Shown here: piece after piece, positions 1 through 7,767 of the stretch
Numbering within the stretch: the stretch's first letter is position 1
Layout: each line of letters starts with the position of its first letter
Origin: CAVQRC01 sp963715045
GTDB taxonomy: Bacteria > Planctomycetota > Planctomycetia > Pirellulales > Lacipirellulaceae
Direction of reading: 5' to 3'
Assembly: GCA_963715045.1 (NCBI GenBank)
Contig: CAVQRC010000018.1
Coordinates: 1 to 64,000, forward strand
Length of the DNA: 64,000 nt
Made by a program: the position numbers and the translations under genes
The notes under the pieces: generated by a model
What the model was told of the DNA's origin: nothing
Seen by the model: the letters and a program-made list of their open reading frames with translations, nothing else
Databases searched by the model: none

Positions 1-43
1 CTCAGCGAGTTGCGCGGGCAAGCTCGCCTGCGGACTTCAGCAC

Positions 44-96
44 GGCTTCAGCGACCGAATCCCCCGGCCGCGGGGCATCTCGGAGTTCCACGCTGC
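44..96 (+). repeat. CGGCCG-loop hairpin repeat, copy A (diverged)
   Basis: A hairpin whose core matches two better copies at 32737 and 49801. Visible pairings are CAGCG (49-53) with CGCTG (91-95), CCGA (55-58) with TCGG (80-83) and CCCC with GGGG around the conserved CGGCCG loop. It lies upstream of the sigma-factor remnant, as the other two copies lie upstream of plus-strand genes. Function is unknown. Confidence 0.5.
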
Positions 97-221
97 GATC
101 AGTTTGTGGTCCAGCGTTCACGACACCTGAGGATGTGACCTTGGTGATTCAGGCCGTCTACCATGGGTTGGGTCTACCACAGGGTTGGTTTACCAGGGGT
201 TTGCGGCAGAGGATGGCTCCG

Positions 222-596
222 ATGTCCCACACAGACGGCGACACGGCAACGAAGCTGCTTCTCGACAGCACACAGGGAGACGTCCGCGCTGCGGACACGC
301 TGTTTTCTCGTGTTTACGATCACCTGAAATCGTTAGCGACGTCGCTGTTTCGCTGGAATCGGTCCCCGTTGGCACTGGACCCGACGGAGCTGGTCCACGA
401 GACGTACCTCAAATTGATTCGAAATGACGCCGTTGAAGCGCTCGAGCGGACCCACTTCTTCCGCCAGGCAGCGCGGGCCATGCGGCAGATTCTTTGCGAC
501 CATGCCATCTCACGAAGCGCCGCCAAGCGCGGCGGCGATTGGGCCCGGGTTGATCTGACGATTGCCGAGCCCGCCGCTCCCGAGCATCTGGGTTGA
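222..596 (+). pseudogene. ECF-type RNA polymerase sigma factor, truncated after region 2
   Basis: The product matches the planctomycete-expanded ECF-like sigma-70 family (I recall the TIGR02999 type). Region 2 is present: the ELVHETYLKL helix, then the HFFRQAARAMRQIL and AKRGGDWARV segments typical of the family. The ATG at 222 fits the usual N-terminus better than an in-frame GTG at 135. The frame ends at about 125 residues, just after KRGGDW, where homologues run on for 60-70 residues to a region 4 helix-turn-helix that reads the -35 box. I found no region 4 in any frame downstream, so this is a deletion remnant, not a single frameshift. It sits directly outside the tRNA-flanked element that starts at 782. 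Confidence 0.65.
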
Positions 597-781
597 TGCC
601 GTTGAAATTTACTGCGAGATGCCGGTATCGCCTGGCCGATCGCGACGTCAACCTGCTGTAGTGAACGCCCCTCGTTCGAGCTCTCGAGCCATGGCGTCGT
701 TTTTTGGCGTCATGAAAACGATCAGACCGCCTTGGGTTCGAGGCGCAAACGGCGCGCGCACCGCTTCGATCGCACAGCAGC
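597..781. other. Gap between the sigma remnant and the tRNA relic; no gene recognised
   Basis: Short open frames exist on both strands here, but none resembles a known family or shows a ribosome site. The sequence replaces the missing 3' half of the sigma gene, so it probably came from a rearrangement next to the tRNA-Leu-related element. Confidence 0.4.
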
Positions 782-836
782 AGTACCGGATGGGGGACTT
801 GAACGTCCACGAGGTTACCCTCACTGGTTTTTGAAT
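782..836 (-). pseudogene. tRNA-Leu 3'-half relic (probable att remnant)
   Basis: On the minus strand this stretch reproduces the 3' half of a tRNA-Leu: the anticodon loop 3' side, the long variable arm (GAGG-GTAA-CCTC still pairs), the TTCAAGT of the T loop and the acceptor end. By hand count it matches the intact tRNA-Leu at 4996-5079 at 46 of 55 positions, in the same orientation. Similarity stops at the anticodon, so there is no 5' half and the T stem is partly broken. A 3'-half tRNA copy in direct orientation is the usual scar at the far end of an element integrated by a tyrosine recombinase. Confidence 0.65.
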
Positions 837-1260
837 GCGGCCAAGCGGTGCCGGACGCTGGGCCCCCGACAACTGATCAGGAGTCTTGATCCGGTCTTTG
901 TTCCGTCGAACCAGTCACACGGAGGATACGCAGCTGTTCGCCTCGCCGCGAATTCTCAGCGTGCTCAGCGCCTCTGCGCGACCTGTCGAGCTTCCCCAGG
1001 CATCGTCGTCCCTGAGGGACGTCTCGACCAAGGCAACGACGCCCGAAAACCTTCGTTCAATCAACAGACCCCCAGGCTCGCGGGGGTCTGGTTGCGGTCC
1101 AACACGCACCCCAGATGCGATCAAGCGGAACCGTTTGAATCGACGCAGCAATCGCAAACCGCCCGCCAAAAACTCACATTTTGGGGGCCCAGCCGGACGC
1201 CTTCCGAATCCCCTTAGACGGGAAGGAAAATACGCCTGGGCCTACTTGGAAAGTGACGGC
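837..1260. other. Left end of the island; no gene recognised
   Basis: A frame continuous with the TetR gene is open through this stretch, but its translation is low-complexity and unlike any regulator. The only clear structure is the hairpin at 1065-1090. Confidence 0.4.
1065..1090. terminator. Perfect 9-bp GC-rich hairpin, terminator-like
   Basis: CAGACCCCC (1065-1073) pairs perfectly with GGGGGTCTG (1082-1090) across an 8-base loop. No T-tract follows on either strand, so intrinsic termination is possible but unproven. Confidence 0.35.
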
Positions 1261-1929
1261 ATGTCACTTATCCTGACCAGCATGTCCTCCTCAATTGCAT
1301 ACAGAAGGGTGCTGGCGAGCTTGCCGAAAGCCGCGCCAACGCCGCGCAAATCCGACCGGACGAGAGCGGCCATTCTCAAGGCCGGATTGGAGTTTCTCTG
1401 GATGCACCCGTTTCGCGAGCTGACAGTCGGTCGACTGATGAAGGACGCCGGCTTGAGCAGGTCGGCGTTCTACAAATACTTCGATGATGCGTACGACCTC
1501 ATCGAAACGCTACTGCGTACGCTCGAAGCGGACATCTTCAGCGCGACATCGTTATGGTTCGATGGCGATGGCGACCCGTTGGGAGTGCTGCGCGAGTCGC
1601 TGACTAACTTGGTGAAAATCGCTTATGCGCGGGGCCCAATTCTCCGCGCTGTCTCTGACGCTGCCGTAAGCGACCAGCGGCTCGAGAAATTGTGGAACCA
1701 AACGCTACTCGATTTCGACGAGGCAATCGCCGAACGGATTCGGCAGCATCAGAGAGCAGGTTGGATCACCCGCTTCGACGCCATGCCAGTGGCCATGGCA
1801 CTTAATCGCATGGATGTCGCGATGCTCGTTGATGCATTCGGGCGCCGGCCCAGAAAACAGCAGAAGCCTGTCGCTGAGGCTTTATTTCGGATCTGGAGTT
1901 CTACGCTCTACGCGGAAGTAAATCAGTGA
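1261..1929 (+). CDS. TetR/AcrR family transcriptional regulator
   Basis: A DNA-binding repressor-type protein of about 222 residues. The N-terminal helix-turn-helix is recognisable around residues 35-85, with the GLSRSAFYKYF recognition helix that defines the family. The C-terminal half is a helical ligand-binding domain with no assignable ligand. The ATG at 1261 was chosen because the TetR domain then starts after a normal short leader; a second ATG at 1282 is possible. It precedes the sulfatase on the same strand with a 74-base gap, so it may control that gene. Both lie within the tRNA-flanked element. Confidence 0.8.
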   Translation: MSLILTSMSSSIAYRRVLASLPKAAPTPRKSDRTRAAILKAGLEFLWMHPFRELTVGRLMKDAGLSRSAFYKYFDDAYDLIETLLRTLEADIFSATSLWFDGDGDPLGVLRESLTNLVKIAYARGPILRAVSDAAVSDQRLEKLWNQTLLDFDEAIAERIRQHQRAGWITRFDAMPVAMALNRMDVAMLVDAFGRRPRKQQKPVAEALFRIWSSTLYAEVNQ

Positions 1930-2003
1930 TGCTCTAAGTTGAGCAACTGGTCAGCAATTCATATCGAGTCCACTCTTGCCGAAGCAACGAAAGGGTCTTA
2001 CCG

Positions 2004-4592
2004 ATGTCGATCTTCTGGAAATTGAGCGCGATCGTGGCGTTGACTGGACTGGCTGCTGCAGCCGTATTCATTCGCGCGAGCGCCTCTGACCAAACCACGA
2101 CCGGCGAACCGGGCTCTCCCAGCGCAACCACGACAATCGATGGAAAGCAACTGCCTCCGCCCGCACCGAAGTTCGAGGGCGTAATCAAAGACAACGCCCT
2201 GGAGTCCAAGGCATGGTGGCCACCGCGCGTCGTGCCTCCAAAGGATGCGCCGAATATCCTGTTGATCATGACCGACGATGCCGGCTTCGGCGTGCCGAGC
2301 ACGTTCGGCGGCGTGATTCCGACGCCGACGATGGACCGCATCGCAAAGGCCGGTTTGCGCTATAACCGCGTCTTCTCGACGGCGCTTTGTTCACCGACCC
2401 GCGCCGCGTTGATCACGGGTCGCAACCACCACTCGGTCGGATTCGGAGTGATCGCCGAGCAAGCGACCGGCTTCCCGGGCTACGACAGCGTGATCCCGAA
2501 GAGCAAGGCGACGATTGGCCGCATCCTTCGCGACAACGGTTACGCGACGAGTTGGTTCGGCAAGGACCACAACACGCCGACCTACGAAGCCAGCCAGGTA
2601 GGACCGTTCACTCAGTGGCCGACCGGTTTGGGATTCGACTACTTCTACGGCTTCGTCGGCGGCGACGCCAATCAGTGGGGGCCGAACCTCTTCCGCAACA
2701 CGACGCAGATTTATCCGTGGATCGGTCAAGAGGGGACGTTGAAGATGGATCGGTCGGATCCGAACGCGGAAATCTGGCCGGTCACCGGAAAAGAGAGCAG
2801 CTGGAACTTGATTACTGCGATGGCCGACGACGCCATCGATTGGATGACGCGAATCCACCAGAGCGACCCGAGCCAGCCGATCTTCATGCACTACATCCCA
2901 GGCTGCTCACACGCGCCGCATCATCCCACGAAGGAATGGGTGGACAAGATTGAGGCGATGCACCTATTCGACGACGGCTACGAGAAGCTCCGCGAACGGA
3001 TCTTCGAGAACCAGCAACGGCTTGGCGTGATTCCCAAGGATTTGAAGCTGACGCCGTGGCCGAAAGATATTCTGACGCCCTGGGACGAACTCTCGCCGGA
3101 GGCGCAGAAGCTGTTCATTCGCCAGGTGAACGTGTTCGCCGCCTACGTCGCCTACAACGACTACGAGATGGGCCGCGTGATCCAGGCGTTCGAGGACCTT
3201 GGTAAGCTCGACAATACGGTCGTCATCTATCAAAACGGTGACAACGGCACCAGCGCCGAGGGGGGACCGCTCGGCACGTTCAGCGAGGTCGCTTTCTTCA
3301 ACGGCGTGGCGCCGCCCGTGGATGTGCAGATGAAATTCTACGAAGCTTGGGGGACCGAATTCGCCTACAACCACATGTCGGCCGGTTGGTCGTGGGCCTT
3401 CGATACGCCGTTTGATTGGTTTAAGCAGAACGCCTCACGACTCGGCGGCACTGGCCAGAACATGGTGATTTCGTGGCCGAAGCGTATCAAGGACAAGGGG
3501 GGCCTCCGCGATCAATTCGTGCATGTGATCGATTATGTGCCGACGCTGTTGGAGCTTACCGGCATCGCCGCGCCCGAGTATGTGGACGGCATCAAGCAAG
3601 AACCGATCGAGGGGACGAGCTTCGCCTATACATTCCCCAAGGAGAACGCCAAGGCGCCGTCGGAGCACAGGACCCAGTACTTCGAGATGATGGGTCAATA
3701 TGCGATGTATCACGACGGCTGGTTCATGAGCACCAAAGTCAACCGTGCGCCGTGGGACGCCTTTGGCGTGGCCAACCCGGACCCGCTCAACAACCAGGTG
3801 TTCCAGCTCTACAACTTGAACACGGACTGGAACCAGACGAACGACATCGCCGCGGACCATCCCGAAAAGGTCGAGGAATTGAGGGGGATGTTCCTGGAAG
3901 AGGCGAAGAAATATCAAGTCCTTCCGCTGAACGCGTCCGTCGGCGCCCGGGTCGCGGCCGAACGTCCGAGCCTCACCGCGGGCCTAAACACGCTGGTCTA
4001 CACGCGGCCCATGACCGGCCTGCCACAGGGTGATGCACCGTACCTGCTAGACACCTCCTACACGATCACGGCGGATATCACCGTGCCGGAAAGGGGTGCG
4101 GAAGGCATGATTGTCACTTCCGGCGGGCGATTCGCTGGCTTCGGATTCTATCTGCTCAAAGGCAAACCCGTGTTCTTGTGGAACTTGCTTGATCTCGAAC
4201 GAATCAAGTGGGAAGGCCCGGAAGCGCTCACGCCAGGTCAGCACGTCTTGGAGTTCGACTTCAAGTATGACGGAACGGGGGTCGGCACGATGGCGTTCAA
4301 CAGCTTCTCCGGAATCGGCAAGGGCGGAACGGGCGTGCTCAAGGTGGACGGCAAGGCCGTCGCTACACAAAGGATGGAGAAGACAATTCCCATCATTCTG
4401 CAATGGGATGAAAGTTTCGACATCGGTTCGGACACCATCACCGGCGTCAACGACGCGGACTACGCGCCGCCGTTCCCGCTGACCGCCGAGTTCAACAAAT
4501 TGACGATCACGATCGATCGCCCGCAGCTCTCACCCGAGGAGATCAAGAAGCTGGAGGATGGCCTGAAGAAGATGGAGGCCGGCCGCGAGTAG
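2004..4592 (+). CDS. Arylsulfatase (type I, formylglycine-dependent), exported
   Basis: An 862-residue sulfatase (COG3119 type) that hydrolyses sulfate esters on an unknown organic substrate. The N-terminus is a hydrophobic export signal (about residues 5-25). The metal-binding NILLIMTDD lies at about 84-92. The signature CSPTRAALITGR starts at Cys129, with Pro131 and Arg133, so Cys129 is the residue converted to formylglycine. After the catalytic domain a beta-rich C-terminal region of about 200 residues (from about 670) extends the protein beyond the usual 450-600. No maturase gene is in the window. A purine-rich AAAGGG lies upstream of the ATG. The frame is intact, unlike many genes here, and it is the main cargo of the island. 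Confidence 0.9.
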   Translation: MSIFWKLSAIVALTGLAAAAVFIRASASDQTTTGEPGSPSATTTIDGKQLPPPAPKFEGVIKDNALESKAWWPPRVVPPKDAPNILLIMTDDAGFGVPSTFGGVIPTPTMDRIAKAGLRYNRVFSTALCSPTRAALITGRNHHSVGFGVIAEQATGFPGYDSVIPKSKATIGRILRDNGYATSWFGKDHNTPTYEASQVGPFTQWPTGLGFDYFYGFVGGDANQWGPNLFRNTTQIYPWIGQEGTLKMDRSDPNAEIWPVTGKESSWNLITAMADDAIDWMTRIHQSDPSQPIFMHYIPGCSHAPHHPTKEWVDKIEAMHLFDDGYEKLRERIFENQQRLGVIPKDLKLTPWPKDILTPWDELSPEAQKLFIRQVNVFAAYVAYNDYEMGRVIQAFEDLGKLDNTVVIYQNGDNGTSAEGGPLGTFSEVAFFNGVAPPVDVQMKFYEAWGTEFAYNHMSAGWSWAFDTPFDWFKQNASRLGGTGQNMVISWPKRIKDKGGLRDQFVHVIDYVPTLLELTGIAAPEYVDGIKQEPIEGTSFAYTFPKENAKAPSEHRTQYFEMMGQYAMYHDGWFMSTKVNRAPWDAFGVANPDPLNNQVFQLYNLNTDWNQTNDIAADHPEKVEELRGMFLEEAKKYQVLPLNASVGARVAAERPSLTAGLNTLVYTRPMTGLPQGDAPYLLDTSYTITADITVPERGAEGMIVTSGGRFAGFGFYLLKGKPVFLWNLLDLERIKWEGPEALTPGQHVLEFDFKYDGTGVGTMAFNSFSGIGKGGTGVLKVDGKAVATQRMEKTIPIILQWDESFDIGSDTITGVNDADYAPPFPLTAEFNKLTITIDRPQLSPEEIKKLEDGLKKMEAGRE

Positions 4593-4682
4593 CCTTGTTT
4601 CGTTGTGAACCACGCGGACCGATCCGGTGCCCAGTCTGGCACGAAACTGGATCCAGACCACGTCGTTCAGACTGCCGTCTGG

Positions 4683-4901
4683 CGTTTCCACCGGAAGATA
4701 TTTGCCAAAGTATGCGTCAATCGCTTCGCACGTTCGTTCATACTCTCGGAACGTCGTCTCGTTGATGTCGCCTAAATCTAGGCGAGCGTGCGTCTCACCA
4801 AGGAACTCATCAGGCAAGTTGGCAACCGTCTGTTGCTCAGCCGGAGGTCTCTTTCCGGCAAGCAGAAAGCCGCGTTGCTCCAGGTACGTTTCGAGCCTAC
4901 T
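4683..4901 (-). pseudogene. Tyrosine integrase fragment (arm and core-binding region)
   Basis: On the minus strand this open segment reads LETYLEQRGFLLAGK, then LADEFLG-like and TTFREYERTCEAIDAYFGK motifs. I recognise this as the N-terminal region and SAM-like core-binding domain of tyrosine recombinases common in planctomycetes. It ends about where the RL-GNEIQR helix would follow; the catalytic R-H-R-Y domain is absent, and a stop codon lies upstream at about 4902. The fragment sits about 95 bases from the 3' end of tRNA-Leu, matching an integrase next to its attachment tRNA. It must be non-functional. Confidence 0.6.
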
Positions 4902-4995
4902 TCACGCTGGTGGCGAAGAACCGGGCGTAGATGGCCGACCACTCAGTCAGCCGCCACGGTTGGAAGTAAGCCAGAAAAGCCTAGAAAAGAAGTAG

Positions 4996-5079
4996 TACCG
5001 GAGGGGGGACTTGAACCCCCACGACCTTGCGGTCACTGGATTTTGAATCCAGCGCGTCTGCCAATTCCGCCACTCCGGC
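4996..5079 (-). tRNA. tRNA-Leu (anticodon CAA)
   Basis: The minus strand folds into a class II tRNA of 84 bases. The acceptor GCCGGAG pairs with CTCCGGT (one G-U), the anticodon stem CTGGA/TCCAG encloses TTCAAAA with anticodon CAA, a long variable arm GACC-GCAA-GGTC follows, and the T arm is GGGGG-TTCAAGT-CCCCC. The discriminator base is A and no CCA is encoded. It reads UUG codons. It is intact, as expected for the reconstituted end of an integrated element. Confidence 0.95.
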
Positions 5080-5194
5080 TGAAGCTCTCGGGAAACATCA
5101 GGTCGGCCCCAGAGTGAGGGTGTCCTGATGACCGCGGATTTCGATTCCCGAGTTCGGTTAAGTTACCGCGAAAAGTGCGGGGCGAAAAGGTCCT

Positions 5195-5791
5195 TCAGAA
5201 GGCGGGGCGGGAGGTCGAGGAAATCGTGGCGTAGACGTGACATCCTGGGACGTGGTCGTTGACGATTCCGACCGACTGCATGAAGGCATAGGCCGTCGTC
5301 GGCCCGATGAACGACCAGCCGCGGAGCTTGAGCGCTTTGCTCATTTCCCGCGACTCGGGCGATTCAGAGCGGCGGCCGTCGAAATCCGGGTGACCTGACG
5401 GTGCGAACCGCCACAGAAACGCCGCCAGCGAACCCGCTTCCTCGGCCAATTCAATCGCCCGTCGGGCGTTGTTGATCGTCGACTCGATTTTGCCGCGATG
5501 GCGTACAATTCCCGCGTCCTGTAGCAGCCGGGCCACGCTCCGCGCGTTGAATCGGGCAACGGCCTCGAAGTCGAACTCACGGAATGCTGCGCGAAAATTC
5601 TCCCGCTTGCGGAGGATCGTCAGCCAGCTCAGCCCAGCCTGAAAACCCTCCAGGCAGATCTTCTCGAACAGCCGCCGGTCGTCAGTGACCGGGCGGCCCC
5701 ACTCGTTGTCGTGGTAGGCGATGTAGTCGGCGTGGCCGGCACACCACCAGCAGCGGGCGGTTCCGTGAGCGTCGGTGTGGAGGAGGGGCAT
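5195..5791 (-). CDS. tag: DNA-3-methyladenine glycosylase I
   Basis: Excises N3-methyladenine from alkylated DNA, the first step of base-excision repair, in the cytoplasm. The product of about 198 residues matches Tag throughout. CWWC near the N-terminus and HVPGCHVY near the C-terminus supply the cysteines and histidines of the Tag zinc-binding site, HDNEWGRP contains the conserved Glu of the active site, and GLSWLTILRKRENFR is a family hallmark. The ATG at 5791 was preferred to an upstream in-frame start at 5833 because it leaves the usual few residues before CWWC. It stands alone, downstream of tRNA-Leu on the same strand. Confidence 0.93.
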   Translation of the reverse strand: MPLLHTDAHGTARCWWCAGHADYIAYHDNEWGRPVTDDRRLFEKICLEGFQAGLSWLTILRKRENFRAAFREFDFEAVARFNARSVARLLQDAGIVRHRGKIESTINNARRAIELAEEAGSLAAFLWRFAPSGHPDFDGRRSESPESREMSKALKLRGWSFIGPTTAYAFMQSVGIVNDHVPGCHVYATISSTSRPAF

Positions 5792-5990
5792 CGTGCTCAA
5801 GTGGGACGATGGGCCACTGGTCCGATGGGACACGGGGACGCTGGGCGTTGGCGGTTATTTTTGATCAGCGGCGGTCTTAGCTTGGCGAGAAGCAAGGCTC
5901 CTGAGTCCCGGTTCATTGCCGATGTGAACAGGCCATTCCGACGCGTCCCCCGGCAAAGCCGAGGGCTCCGAGAACCCTCGAACCCGCAAA

Positions 5991-6070
5991 CCTATAAACC
6001 TATAAACCTATAAACCTATAAACCTATAAACCTACCAACCTACCAACCTACCAACCTACCAACCTACCAA
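5991..6070. repeat. 8-bp tandem repeat: five CCTATAAA then five CCTACCAA
   Basis: Ten perfect head-to-tail octamers. The first five are CCTATAAA and the last five CCTACCAA, so the array has two homogeneous halves. The glpD stop codon (6064-6066, minus strand) lies inside the last unit. Confidence 0.95.
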
Positions 6071-7630
6071 CCTTCTCCCGCGTAGCCCTTTGCCAGCGAG
6101 CGAAAACTCTCGATCTGTGCTTGCTGCCACGAGTGGTCTCGATCGAGTTCCTCGGCGAGCAACTGGGCGACCCGCGGGGCGGCGCGGCTCGCGGCCTGAG
6201 CGTCGAGGAACAGGGCGCGGAGCCGACGTGCGAGCACATCTTCTACGGTGCGGGCGAATTCGTGAGCGGGCGGCCCACACGACCTGGCCGGCGACGTCGG
6301 CAGGTTCGGGTCGAGTTGCTCTTGATACGCGGCGTTGGATGCGATGAGGCGTTCGAGTTCCAGGGCATCGGAACCGTATTCGGCGAATGGGCTGTCGGGA
6401 TGGACCGCTTCGCCACCGTGGAGTCTCAGCTCACGGGTGGGACAGGGACGCGGCGGCAGGTTGCCGACCTCAATCGCCTTGGCGACGGTGTCCTCGGCCA
6501 TTTCGCGGTACGTCGTCCATTTGCCGCCGAGGATGCTGACCAGCCCCCGCGATGAAACCCGGATCGTGTGGCTGCGGCTCAGTGTCGGAAGTTGTCGTCG
6601 TGTCGTCTTGCTGAACCAGCGGTCGGATGCCTGCGAAGGTACTCAGGACGTCCTCACGAGTCGGTGGCGGGCAGAGGTAGCGGGATACCGTCTCCAGCAG
6701 GAACTCGATCTCTGCCGGTTGCGGTTGCGGCTCCAGCGGGATATCGGCGCGGGCGTTGTCGGTCGTGCCGACGAGCGTGTGGCCCTGCCAGGGGATCGCG
6801 AACACGACGCGGCCATCAGGCGTTCGCGGGACGATCAGGGCCGCATCGCCCGGGAGGAATCGCCGAGCGAGAACAAGGTGCGTGCCCTGGCTGGCCGCGA
6901 TCCAGTCGGTGCAGGAGTCGTCTTCGAGCCGGCGGATCGTGTCGGCGAAAGGCCCGGTGGCGTTGATGACGACCTTGGCGGTGATTTCGAACTGGCGACC
7001 CGTTTCGCACTCCACAATGCCCACCGTACGGCGTTCGTTCGTGGCCGGCGATAACGAAGTGACGGTTGCGTAGTTCAGGCAAATGGCCCCCCGTTCCGTA
7101 GCTGTCTGAACCATGTTGATCAACAGCCGCGAGTCGTTGAAACCCGCGTCGTGATAAAGCACACCACCTCGCAGCCCTGTCGGGTTGAGGGTGGGCAGCC
7201 GATCAAGCGTCGCCGACCGCGTCAGCCACCGCGAGCGGCCCAGGCGATGGCGACCGGCGAAACCGTCATACAGGGCGATGCCGAGGCGGTAGTAGGGTCC
7301 TTCCCACCAGCGATACAGCGGGATGATCGTCGGTAACGGATAGACCAGATGCGGCGCGTTGGCGATCAGTCGGCCGCGTTCGCGAAGGGCCTCCTTCACG
7401 AGTTTAAGCTGCCCCTGCTCCAGATAGCGTACGCCGCCATGCACGAGCTTCGTGCTGCGGCTCGACGTGCCTTTGCCGAAGTCATGCTGTTCGAGCAGGA
7501 CAACGCGGTAGCCGCGGGCCGCGGCATCGATCGCCACACCGACGCCCGTTGCGCCGCCACCGATGACGACCACGTCCCAGTCGGGTCCCGCGGCGGCGAT
7601 GCGAGCGAGTTGCGACTGGCGCGAGGGCAT
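6064..7630 (-). pseudogene. glpD: FAD-dependent glycerol-3-phosphate dehydrogenase, one frameshift
   Basis: Oxidises sn-glycerol-3-phosphate to dihydroxyacetone phosphate and passes electrons to quinone at the membrane. The N-terminus has the FAD-binding VVIGGGATGVGVA (about residues 21-33), and GTSSRSTKLVHGGVRYL and GPFADTIRRLEDD follow as in GlpD. The frame breaks near 6580-6600: the first part ends after TFAGIRPLVQQDD, and the next frame resumes with SRSHTIRV, GGKWTTYREMAEDTV and the C-terminal domain. Summed length is about 522 codons, normal for GlpD, so a single indel explains everything. A heptamer repeat lies 5 bases upstream of the ATG where a ribosome site would be, and the stop lies in an octamer array. 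Confidence 0.85.
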
Positions 7631-7635
7631 TGGCT

Positions 7636-7663
7636 GGGATCAGGGATCGGGGATCAGGGATCA
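7636..7663. repeat. 7-bp tandem repeat (GGGATCA/GGGATCG), four units
   Basis: Four consecutive heptamers in the divergent gap between glpD and the sugar dehydrogenase. On the minus strand the array ends 5 bases before the glpD ATG, so it occupies the ribosome-binding position and no Shine-Dalgarno sequence is visible there. Confidence 0.85.
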
Positions 7664-7767
7664 GGAGCGTTATTGTAGCGATGAGGACGGTCCGGGCGGT
7701 TCCGGTGTAGAATCCGGCGGTCTTTGACTTCACTTGCAAACTTGCAGTTTGAACGGAGTTGGCAGCG

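Larger units (their letters stand above)
782..5079. mobile_element. Decayed tRNA-Leu-integrated genomic island
   Basis: The region is bounded by an intact tRNA-Leu (4996-5079, minus) and a diverged direct copy of its 3' half (782-836). A fragment of a tyrosine integrase lies next to the 3' end of the intact tRNA, the standard position for an integrase. Cargo is a TetR regulator and an 862-residue sulfatase, both plus strand. The integrase is clearly dead and the flanking copy is 84% identical, so the integration is old. The boundaries are inferred from the tRNA copies. An alternative is a chance tRNA relic beside an unrelated integrase fragment. Confidence 0.5.

Noticed and set aside
782..836. 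A second functional tRNA-Leu
   Set aside because: There is no 5' half; D arm and acceptor 5' strand are missing and the T stem has mismatches.
886..1260. N-terminal extension of the TetR regulator (frame open from 886)
   Set aside because: The added 125 residues are low-complexity, contain the terminator-like hairpin and do not resemble any regulator domain. The ATG at 1261 gives a normal protein.
4623..4682. Continuation of the integrase fragment beyond YFGKYLPVE
   Set aside because: The frame stays open, but the sequence (DVVWIQFRARLGTG) does not match the expected core-binding helices, so the fragment was ended at 4683.
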